Shown here: piece by piece, positions 32,601 through 44,500 of the stretch
How the letters are laid out: each line of letters begins with the position of its first letter
Numbering within the stretch: the stretch's first letter is position 1
From: Notospermus geniculatus
Lineage: Eukaryota > Nemertea > Pilidiophora > Heteronemertea > Lineidae
Direction of reading: 5' to 3'
Length of the DNA stretch: 64,000 nt
Assembly: GCA_002633025.1 (NCBI GenBank)
Contig: NMRB01000680.1
Coordinates: 49,046-113,045 of the forward strand
Notes under the pieces: model-generated
The model's input: the letters and a program-made list of their open reading frames with translations, nothing else
Database searches by the model: none
What the model was told of the DNA's origin: nothing
Translations under genes and position numbers: made by a program

Positions 32601-35557
32601 ATGAGCTATTTTGGGGGCGACAATTCGGACCCTCCATGGATGTACAATGGTGCTACACGGCAGCAGTCGTTGTTTGGAGGGCCTGTTTTTCCTCAAGAAC
32701 TTGCTCCTGCCAAGCAAAAGAGTTATGACAGAAGAAAACGACTTGAGAGGATAGAGCCGTACTGGTCGTATGTTGAGTGAGTATTCAAGTTTAAACACAG
32801 TTTGAATTTTGGACATGTTGGTTGCAGAGGATAGCCTCCTGAAGGATGGCCTACAAGTACAATGACATTGTGTCAGCAACTCATTCTGCCCGCATGACAT
32901 TGTCACATTCATGTGTGTAGAATCTAATGAGGTGCAAACCTCTGGTGTTTTGAAGCAACTGAAAAAAACATTTTGATTGATGACTTGTGACTAGCCAGCC
33001 AGCGATATGTATCTGTCCACTTGTTATTTGGTCCATTGGTGTTGTAATATTGTAAGCTTTTGCTTTTCCTTATGACAATTTTGGGCTTGTAGTGGCATCT
33101 TATTGGTATCAACAAACGTGGCATATATCTAGCAGTAATGTTTCCTAGAAGAGTAGACAAATGCCAAGTGACTATTGATTTCAGGTTTAGAGGTCAAGGA
33201 CATTGTTCCCGATATTTCTTTTTTACCCATGTGTGGTCTTTGATGGCATTCAATCATAACCTTTTTGCTTTGGGGCATGAAAGAGGAAAGACCAAGGTCA
33301 CCACCATTGAGAGTGCGTTGGAGTATCTCACTAAAGGGTCTTGTTGCTGTTCTGTGGTTACTGTATTAGGTCTGAGAGACTTTGAGCAATGTATGAGACC
33401 TGTGATGAATAGGTGATACATGATACGTGTAACTAAATGTATTAAGATGACATATATCTTAATAGTTACACGTAATCGTATTGGCAAAAAAAGTGAGTTA
33501 TGCTGCATTGTGTTGTGCTAAAATTAGATTTCACTTAATTGTTAAAATGGTAGAGCAACAACAACTCTTCATCTCCAATATTGATTTTTCTTCCAATTCC
33601 ATTTGATTTGCATCAGCTACCATACACTTTTGTAAGTACTGTGTTGTATGATGGTTTCTCATGTTACCATGCAGATACAGTTACCTAGGTTACCATTTCC
33701 ATTGTTACCAAACAGTTGGGAGAAGGGCGTGGTTTTTGTCCCAAGCCAAAAACTGATTACCAGGGTTTCCGCCAAAAAAAAAAGAGGGTCCAGACCAAAA
33801 AAATGTTGTTGAAAAAAAATGTTCGAAAACAAAATTTTTTTGAAAAAAAAATTGGGGGGGGGGGATTTTTTTATGGTATGGATTTTTAAAAGGTTTTAAA
33901 CGATGTTTGGTGCCATTTTAGGTGTATTTTGAAGCATAAATCTCCGCGCTGGTCATGCCAGTTGTTTGGTTTCGTCCGGCATGTCATGGAAAAATGGTTA
34001 CCCAAGTTTTTGAGGGTACGGATCCGTACCCTGGAAAAAATTAAGGGTACGGGGGTACGGAATTTTACCCATTTTACCCTCTGGCGGAAACGCTGATTAC
34101 AGTTCATGCTGAAATAATCAGGCTCACCTAGCAATCACAACATCCCAAAATCGACCAGTCTGCTTGAGTTTTTAGAGAACAGTTTGCCAGTCTGAATGAG
34201 GGGATTAGCAGTTTTCACAAAGGCATCAATGGCGTTTGTTTTGGCATATCAGCAGGGTCAAATCTGAAGGCCAGCTGGCAAAACAGGCACTCTACTGCCA
34301 TGTGAAGCCAGGGGGTGTTGTTTTAAGGGCACTTGGCAAAATCATGGGGGTGCTATTCAGGAGCCCTGATGTGGGCCTACTAAACTGTTTTGAATAAGAC
34401 ATGTAATTTTTGTGTTTCAGAAGAGAACATGTCCCAACAGTACCCAGGGTGAGTGTCCCCAGCACTTTCAATTTAAAAAAAAATTGAACTTAGAGGATTG
34501 CAGCATTATGTAATTTATTTGGCCTACAATCCAAATAGCTTGTGAATGATTGAAATTATCACAGTCAAGTGTCATGTACACATGTTTGTTTAGAGTCCAT
34601 GCACCAGATCTATTAGGCCTAGAAAAAAATAGTGTATTTCTGGTCATTTGTAATTTTCCGACCGACCCTCAAAAATTCTGACTGGCCAGGAAACGGGATT
34701 TTTTTTATTTTCCAATTTTGGTACAGATAATTTTACTGCAGCTACAGGGGTTATACTAAAGGTTATCTAGAAGCCAGGAACAGCCTCAAAAGCTGCTCTG
34801 GCATTCATGACTAAAGGCCTAGAGAGCAAAAGAGATTAAATTTTGATAGATTTGATGCATTTTTGCGAGAATTTTTTTTTGGCTGTCCGACCCTCAATTT
34901 TTGGAAATCGCCGATGACCATGGAACATGCAATTTATTTTGCTAGGCCTTACATTGGACCATTTCATTTCAGGAACAACTGCTTGAGCTTATGAAAGACT
35001 TCAAAGATGAAGGAAACTGTCTGTTTCAAGAAAATTCATTCAAATTATCGTGCACCCTTTATACGCATTCACTGACCGTCGCACAGATGTTGGATACGCA
35101 TCACTTCCAGCGTGTTGATGCAATGACTTTAGCCACCCTCTATGCTAATCGTTCAGCTTGTCATCTCAAATTGGTGAGTTGGTTATGGGTGATTTTATGC
35201 TTATTCTTGTGCTGTGTTTTTGGTACATGTAGACTCAGTATTCAGTGTTACCAGCCTCAAACTAAATGTTTTCCCCTTTAACGTCATTTGAGGCTGCTGG
35301 TCTGAGTGGAGTTTTTGGAGGCATATGTTATTTTATCTAAAAAAAATTGCTTCCAATATTTCAAATCAAAATGTAGTTGTAGATCTGCTGTAGATCAAGT
35401 GTAGATCTGCTGAATGTTCTATGGCTTCAGTGTTGTGTAAGTCGGAGTGGAGAGCATTTCATCTGGATATGTTTTCTCATATCTATCTGTATATATATAG
35501 TATGGTTGTTCTGTTTGCAGGATAATTTCAAAAATGCCCACCAAGATGCAGATATGG
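32601..35557 (+). other. HELZ2-like N-terminus with TPR-type helices
   Basis: Exons 32601-32776, 34421-34448, 34973-35173 and 35521-35557. The product starts MSYFGGDNSDPPWMYNG. Exon 34973-35173 encodes LMKDFKDEGNCLFQENSF ... ATLYANRSACHLKL and exon 35521 continues DNFKNAHQDAD. The spacing G-N-x-x-F, then YANRSA-x-x-x-KL, then A-x-x-DA is the classic TPR helix pair pattern. The array would continue into the gap. This suggests protein-protein interaction, perhaps with Hsp90/70-type or complex partners. Confidence 0.75.
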
Positions 35558-38500
35558 GTAGGTATTTCTTTGAGAAAAATTTATTCAACCAATAGTGCCA
35601 AGTCATGACAGTACACCTGAATAAAAAATAAAAAATATTCCGGCTCTATTTTCATGACCTACTTATGTCATGTGTATGTACACAACATACCTGGAATGAG
35701 TCAGAGTTCTTTAAAAAGTACGCCTGTGTATAGCAGATGGTGCATTACGTGGACTGGGGATTCCCCAGAAAATTCCTCCCAACTGTTAGGAATCAGTGAA
35801 TCCAGTTGGGACATAAACATGATGTGGACTTTCATTTTGTGTTGGAGTAGCTTGTACTTCTGCTCTGCGTCTCAGTGAATAAAGCAGTCCATTAATGAGT
35901 GTAAGAGCTGTGTTGAAGATCATGCATATTCTGTAGCTGTGACATGTTAGGATTATGGCGACGTCGTGGAGTAGCGTTGTGGCTGGGACTGCTAGAAGCA
36001 GGCCAGTCATGTCTGCAGATGTACCAGTATCAAATCTATGGAATTGGAATTATGACACTTTTTCAGACACATGTATGTTTCAGTTTCACTTTTTCTGCTT
36101 CTGGTTCTCTTGTTTTAGTGAAATTTTCCAGGTGTTGAGTATTTCCTCTNNNNNNNNNNNNNNNNNNNNNNNNNNNNNNNNNNNNNNNNNNNNNNNNNNN
36201 NNNNNNNNNNNNNNNNNNNNNNNNNNNNNNNNNNNNNNNNNNNNNNNNNNNNNNNNNNNNNNNNNNNNNNNNNNNNNNNNNNNNNNNNNNNNNNNNNNNN
36301 NNNNNNNNNNNNNNNNNNNNNNNNNNNNNNNNNNNNNNNNNNNNNNNNNNNNNNNNNNNNNNNNNNNNNNNNNNNNNNNNNNNNNNNNNNNNNNNNNNNN
36401 NNNNNNNNNNNNNNNNNNNNNNNNNNNNNNNNNNNNNNNNNNNNNNNNNNNNNNNNNNNNNNNNNNNNNNNNNNNNNNNNNNNNNNNNNNNNNNNNNNNN
36501 NNNNNNNNNNNNNNNNNNNNNNNNNNNNNNNNNNNNNNNNNNNNNNNNNNNNNNNNNNNNNNNNNNNNNNNNNNNNNNNNNNNNNNNNNNNNNNNNNNNN
36601 NNNNNNNNNNNNNNNNNNNNNNNNNNNNNNNNNNNNNNNNNNNNNNNNNNNNNNNNNNNNNNNNNNNNNNNNNNNNNNNNNNNNNNNNNNNNNNNNNNNN
36701 NNNNNNNNNNNNNNNNNNNNNNNNNNNNNNNNNNNNNNNNNNNNNNNNNNNNNNNNNNNNNNNNNNNNNNNNNNNNGCTAGCCCCGCCAACAACCGGGGG
36801 GCTAATGATATCGACCAGGAGTGGCTGAGCGGGACGAACTTCAGCGTAACGGAAAAATCTAAGAAAGAGAAGAAGGAGAGAAAGAAGAAGAAAGGTGAGG
36901 AGAATTTTTCGACACATGGTGATGATTATGTGACGTATGATGTGATAACATCTGGCCAAAGTGTAGGCATGCTTATGACTATTCATCTGATTGTGGCCCG
37001 GTACTTTACTGGGTGAGTTCTGATGTAAACTGAGGCATGGGGAGATCAAAAAATGACTTAGATCTCGTGGCTGCTGGGGTTGATGCAATTAGTTGACTGG
37101 ATCAGTTGATTAAGGGTGTAGACCGTGGTTGGGGAATTATGAAAAGCTGTGAATGTGGCTACGTAAGAATGACCTTCATCTCCATTCCCTGCACATTTCA
37201 GTCAGAGTGCTAAAGAGACCGACCGGTATGTCTGGTGTTGTCATCACTTTCACTTGCTTTTGTCACACCAGATGTCAGTATTGACTAAATATTGACTAAA
37301 TGTCATTGTGTTTGTGCCTGGCTGCAGTGAACATGGAAACAAAACCGCATTGATCGTGTGACATTTCTGTTACTTTACTTCAGTGGTACCCCCTAAACCT
37401 CGTGTTGCCTCGTACAATATCTACGATGGCCTGGAAGGAACAAGTGATTCAGATAACGAAGTGACTGAATCGGATGATGAATTAGGAAGTGAGGTAAGCT
37501 AAGATGTTGGGCGAGATGGATGGGGTTAAAACTCCAAGATTAGTGCAGTTTCTAAAGCCATTTGGTTTAGAGAGAAAAGTCCTGGTGTTTTCAGAGTTTT
37601 CTGTGTTCCACTGCATTCATATTTTTCAAGTCTGAATGTTTGTTTTCCAGCAACAAGATCCTGTGGTCAGAAATGTTGCCGGTTTCCGCCCCGTGGCCAA
37701 GACAAACAAGCCGCAAAAAGCAATGGGACTCGATGACTTTGGCGTATCAGCTGCCAGGATGGCCGCCCCATCAATGCCAACCCCTGTTCCTGTAGCACAA
37801 CCTGCACCGTCCCTTCAGAAACCAAGACAACAGAAACCGAAGCAACCACAGCCTCAGATGCACCAGAACGGCATGTCAGAACAACCGCAACCGTCTGGAC
37901 GAAACCTGGCCGCTGAAATTGCGGCTGCTGCCATGAGTGGGGAGAACTACCTGCCGGCTCCTCATTCCCATTACCAGTTTGTCATGGCATGCAGCACCTG
38001 TTTCAGGAAAGTGGGGGACGGTTATATAGGGTTTCATTACGTGAATGTGCAGCATTTTTGCCAGCAGGAATATTTGTTGATCCGACCGACGGAAACCCTT
38101 GGGAATGACTGGTTGAAGATCCGACCTCGGCCTGCCATGGTAAGTCATCCGACATCGTATGAACAATTTCTGGTCCATACTTCCATGTTTTGAGATGGTT
38201 GTACCATATTCGTCTCGCTTTCAGAAAAGGAACTACTCGGGTAAGTTCCGCCTGTGCCAGCAGTATCAGGAAGCTATGCCGTGTCAGATCGGAGAGGCCA
38301 AGTGCACGTTCTGCCACAGCTACGAGGAGATGGAATTCTGGGAGCGGGACAGAGATGGTTCCTGGAATATCCAGGAATTCATCAACAGCAAACAAAGAAT
38401 GGTGACACAACGAGGTTGGTCTCACATTGCAGTCATTGTCTCTGTCATTCATTTGTTACATTCCCTCATTGAATTGTTACGAGACTCGCAAATGTAGCAG

Positions 38501-41500
38501 CATATATGACCCGGCACGACAAAATGAGCCCGAATGCGCACATAAGAAGACCCAACATGTCCCAGGTGACACCAACGGTTCGCTGATTTCAGGATTGTCT
38601 GCCCATTGTGAAATTTGACTTGGTCGATTTCTGTGGTTGCTGTCTGGTTCCACCTTCGGTCTTCTTCTGTGTGACTTCCGACTCATTTTGCTGTGCCGGG
38701 TCACATATGACATTTGAAAGAGCAAAATTTCTTGAAATAATCCAAAATCTTGCCAATTGCAGAAGAGGATATATCGTCTGCTCAGGTTTGAATGTCATCC
38801 TTATTTGTGAAATGTTTGGTCTTTTCAGTCCAACAACCACAACAGAAAAAACAACAGCCTGTTTATCCTCAAAACAGGGCAAGTCCCAGACCAGCTCAGA
38901 AAATCGGTCTTTTGCCAACACCACAGCAGAATAATCCAAACTCCATGGCACCACATCCACAATATCATGCTGCTCCCGGCCCGACGGTACGACCAGGGCA
39001 ATTACCCAACCCACAACAGTTTGCTCCGAGCTTTGTTTCTCACAGTGTTATGCCACAGAGCAGGACCCCTAAGCCACAGCCACAGAATCCCTTCATGGGC
39101 CCAATAGACAGCATGGCTTCGCAGCACTACCCCACAGATGTCAATACAGTCACGCCATTCCCCTTGGCCATGACACACGAATGGAAAATCGGGTGTGCTA
39201 ACTGCCTGAGAATGACCGGCATCCCGGGTTGTTATGTTTTTATCCCTGATGAGAATCATAAATGTGAAGAAAATGTTTTAGTTGTTAATCGGAAGGGGGA
39301 GGCATACTGGCATTGGGTGAGAGAACGGCGCGGTAACCACAGGATGTTTGCGGGGAAGTACAAACTGTGTATTCATTACACGAACAGACCACAGCGTCCG
39401 TGCCGTGTGCCAGAGGAACTTTGTTTGTTTGCCCACAATCCTGATGAGCAGTTGCTTTGGACGTTGGAAAAAGACGGCAAGTTCAACGTCACGGAATTCA
39501 TCCATTCGAACCGCAGCGCCGGAAAACAGCAAGGTTACAGCTTGGAGCTTCTCATGAAACATGGCGGGATGATGAAGTTCTTGTGTGCCGCCTGTTTCTT
39601 CAGTAATCAACCTCGACTCAGTATTGAGAGTGCCGAGCCTGGCGTCTGCTCAGCGGCCAGACACCCCTGGAGCGAAAACAAAATGATGGTTAATATTACC
39701 AAGAATGGTGAATTCATCCCGATCGGTGAACGTCCGTTCAAACATAAGAAGGCCTTTTTCAAGATGTGTAGCAGGCTGCAGTACTGTCAAGGCAGATTTG
39801 GTTACGGCTGTCGGTTTGCTCACAGCATGGTTGAGCGTGATGTGTGGATGGTGGAGCGAGACATGGAGCTCACGCAGGAAGAAATTGTGCAGGTTTTGGA
39901 AGAAACCGTTATGCCTGAACTGGTAGGTTTATAATAGAATTCATTATTGATTCAAAGATTCTCCAAAATTGCTTTCAAACAGATTAGAAAATTGTAAAGA
40001 GCTGAAGTATGGTCACAAGTTCAAGTGACACGGTCTCAAATTGTCATCTTTATTTTCCAGTCGGCAATGCCAACTGCTCAAACACCCACAAACAACAACG
40101 CCACCCTAACCCAGGCCCGCGCTGCCGCTCCCTCACCGAGTTCCAGCACGTCCTCGCAGAACGAGAAGAACCTTGAGAAAGTTGGTCTAAAGATGATCCA
40201 GTGTCCATTCCGTGTGATCTACGTTTGTGAGTTGTGTTGGAAACAGGGACGTAAGGTTGGCAAGGATGAGAAGAGAGAGAAGTGTGCCGGCGCTGGTCAT
40301 GATTGGGAGCTCAACAGGATTGGTTTCTGCTTACCACAGAATAAAATGATCAGGAAACTGCCGCCGAATGCTGAAAAAGTGTCCAAGTACGTCGCATTTA
40401 TCTCTTACATTTCTTGATCTGTACATTTGTGAAATTTAACTGTTGCCATGGAGGATTCACTGTGTTTTTGGTCTGCAACAGGTGGGCTTTAGGGACGAGG
40501 CTGGAAGCCTTGTGACATGAGACTCTGTTTGCCTTCATTGCCTCACATCTCTCTGTTAGATAGAATATATCAGTGATGGAGTCTGTGTCTCTTTACCATG
40601 TGTCATCTATTTAGTTTGGCAGCTGTTTAGGCCTACTTTCTGGGAATTGAGTTGACCTGTGGAGAAAATGGGCCAATGGGAGACGTTCCTGACGTTAGAG
40701 GCCGCCTGCTAGCGGTCCTAAAACGTCAAAATTTTGACGTCAAAGAAGTAAGCCATGGTGTCCGCGTCATTATGGATGACGTCATGGCATGCACTTCTCT
40801 GTGGTGTCGAATTTCGTGACGTCCTATGATCGCTAACTTGTGGTGGCCTCTGACGGCAGGAACGTCTCCCATGAATAGAATAGTAATGACTCCCGAGTCA
40901 AAGTGCCTTTAGTGAGGTTTAACCGTGAAAACTGGGCTGGCTACAAACATGAGATTATCTTTATTTTAGGTTTGTTATCTGTGAGTATTTCCAACAAAAG
41001 AAGCAGTGTCGTCATCACCAGTGTCGCTACGCTCACACCGAGGAAGAGAAGGACGTGTGGACCTGGCAGGTCAAGAACAAAGGTCAGTCCTCAATTTGTT
41101 TGAAATGTTGACGAAAGCCATTCCATATTATTCTTCACTTGAATTGTAGTTATGCTGTAGGCTGTGGTTGTACCTGGTCTGCCATGCCCTGAAGTTGGGA
41201 CGGTCAGATCACCTGCTGCTGGGTTGAAAGGTGACGGTGGTTAGTCTTAAAACAAGGTTTTAACCACAGATTTTCCTTCATTTGTCCCATTTTCATCTGT
41301 CAGTGTTGACTCTTGACGAACTGGTGAGACTGAGTGCCAAAACTCACGCTGACATCGCAGCCGCCAAGCCGAAGATCACCCAAGGAAAGTCTGTCGTCTC
41401 AGCACAGAAAGTCCCCGTGGTGGCCCAACGGGTGGCACCACAGGGTGTATTGAAGAACCAGTCTTTCATTTTGAATGCATTCTACTGCAAGTATTGCTCA

Positions 41501-44500
41501 CGAACATGTAACGGACAGAAACAATGGGACGATCACTGCTCGTCGGAGAAACACATGTTCAACGTGAACTCGGACCGGGAGCATCAGTGGAACTACCGAC
41601 AACCTCCGTGGGGCGTGATACATGGAAAATATAAACTCTGCAACAAGTATGTATCCGGTGGATTTATAACTTTTAAGTGCTCCACCTGTGTCAAGTTTGC
41701 TAAAAAAAGCTTCTCATTATACATGTACTGTGCACTGGATTCTCTCCTCCGTCATGTCCGTACACGGGGTTCAATCTAATGGCGACATTCCAGTGACGGG
41801 GACAAATCAGATGCAGCGTTTCTCCTGTACATCCAAGGATTTCTCTTTCCAGGCATGCAGTCGGACGGTGCTACTATTCCAACGTGGATGACATGCACAA
41901 CAACTGTACGTTTGCGCACAGCCAAGAGGAGTTGGATGAATGGACGGAAAGGTTCCAGTGGCGTTCGATGAAACTCGAGATGGCCAAGAAAGAGAACGTT
42001 TTCTCCTACATGGACACTCTCGTTGATGATTACGAGAGTGCAGATTCCCCGATATCTGTGGTAAGTGTCCACCTTCGCCCTCCTCCAGTGGTAGACAGTG
42101 TTGCTGTTACCTCGTTATTTCTGACTTTCTGCCAACAAATGATTTGTGTTTCAGATCAGTGAAGAGGTGGATGGAGCCCAGGTGACCACGAAGGACTCAC
42201 TAACCGTCTACAAGGACAACAAGGGTGAGATGTGTGAGTGGACATTCAACGTTGTCCCTCCTGTAAGTATCCTCCCAATAATGCTCTATTTGGCGCGCAA
42301 TCTTGAACGATATATGAATCTTTGCTGATCTTCTGGCTTCCCCTTTAGCCTGGCAAGAACCTGGAGAGAGTAGCCCTGTTGTACAACAAAGATCGTCTGC
42401 ACTTCCAATTCCTCGATGCCGATGGTCAGAGCCAGGGTCAAATGGCACATGGAGAAGGATTCCAAGTCGACAAACACCAGGTAAGTTTGTCGGGCCCTTG
42501 TTCATTGTGCACCTGCTGCATGAGCAGTTTTAGAATTTGTTTTAAAGTGGCTTTAGGGAAGACTTGGGGAATAATGTGAAGTGCTTTAGACGGTCTGATG
42601 ATAGAAAGCATTATATAAAGGGCTAACGTTATTCATCACCAGTTTTTCTTGCTTCCCATTCTTCAGTATAGCGTCAAGGTGATGTTCCGTTCGGGAATGT
42701 TTGGTTCGTTCAACCAGTGGGTGGTGTTTGACTTTGGTGGCCGCCCAGTTCTCTCCAGACAAATCTCGGTGGAAGTCGGGACGAAGGAAAGTCAAGCAAA
42801 GGTGCAGAGTCTGAGGGAAAAGTTACAGTTTGATCGGTGAGTTGGTACAAGTTCTGAAATACCTTCATTGAGATCTGCTTCCCAACTTAAGGCATACTCT
42901 CCACTCGGGATCAATGGGAGCATAGTCAATTGAAGTAAGAGCACTAGCTTGTATTATCAAGTACACTAGAATATTGAGTGGAGCTGTTACTGAAGATACC
43001 GCCCATTACCAAAAATACACCAAAGAAAACATTGTAGGACAAAAATGCCATCATGACTAAGTAATGGATATTGCACTGGCTTGGAGTGTAATTGAGTGAG
43101 CCATCACCTTGTGCTTAAAGAGGTTCATGTCTGAATTATCTTGTTTCCAGGTGGACCAGTGATAATAGAGAGATCGTGAGGTTTGATATGAGTAAGAACA
43201 AGGCTCACAGTGACGTCATGAAGAAGTACAGGGTAAGATACAGCATTTAACCACTGTTATCTTCACAAATCAGCAACTGTTAAACATCAGTCACTGGGTA
43301 GTGTGACTGAGTCATGTCATCTGTGCTCTCAGTTGAAAATAGCCTTTGTGATTTCAGGCCCCGACATCTGCTGAAGCTGTGATCACCAGTGATAGTGTGG
43401 TGGTCGAATTGAACCATCACAACTATGTCCACAAGATGCATAAACTGCTGTACATTGAGGAGATTACCAGACATCAGATCATATCAAGGTACATATTGTA
43501 TACATTTCATACAAATAGTTCTGTTTTTCTCAATGAACCCCTTGAAACTTTTCCTGACCTAACTGCAGGATTATCAAGATATCTATAGAAGTTTTGAGAT
43601 GGTGGTGCAGTGTTGAGCATCAGAACCAAGACCTAGAGATCACGGGTTCAAGGTTGTGAACACTGAGACTGGAAAGATGTTTATAAAAGCTTGATATCAT
43701 TATTCTTGCAAAACAAAATAAGTTTGTCATTGTTCTGTCTCTTACAGCTACAACTTGTGTGCTACGATCGAGCTCCTGAAGATCATCAGCGAAGAGATGT
43801 ACATCTATGCTCGTCAGGGCGAGCTCTTTGCTCGCGTCCCCTTGAATGAGGAGCTAAGTGATGATACAGACGCTGGGAAACTGATCCTCTCTAGTGTCCA
43901 AACCGTCCTTATCGCACCACAGAACTACACAGGGAGGAAGGTTTATGAAGCAATCGTCGTCCAGAAAGAAAACTTTGACTACGACGGCCGAGGGCGGGAC
44001 TACATCTACTTGTGTTTGTCTCCCGTCTGCTGTAAGGAGCTCGAGTTGGAGGCAAATAACACGGTGAATATCGAGATTCAGTTCCAGATGAATCGGTTGC
44101 CGTTCAGTTTGATGCACCAGGCGGTCGACCAGCTCAAGGATACGGACATTGTCTTCCCCGATGTCACGAAGATCAGGCCTGAGCTGACGGAGAGGCATAC
44201 GCTAAAACTCAGGTGAGTGCTATCCTCAACTCATTCACTGTGACCAGACTGCCTTTCTATCGTGAGGAGTGTGGCCGACCTGGAATCTCAGAGGTGACAG
44301 GCGTCAGTGTTTTCACTATGCCACTCTGACATCCTCTGCAGTGTCATGAGAATGACGATGTAGGGTCCTGTTTTAATCCTTCATGTCTGGAGTATGGGTA
44401 ACACCATATTTCATTAGGATTCAAGACAAGGAATCAGGTTTTCACATCGTTGCTTCAGCTCCAAGGTGTTGAACGAAGACCAGATGAAGATTGTCCGTCA

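Noticed and set aside
35955-37088. Long open frames spanning the run of N
   Set aside because: They are open only because N codons cannot be stops. Only the part after 36777 in the plus frame is a real exon.
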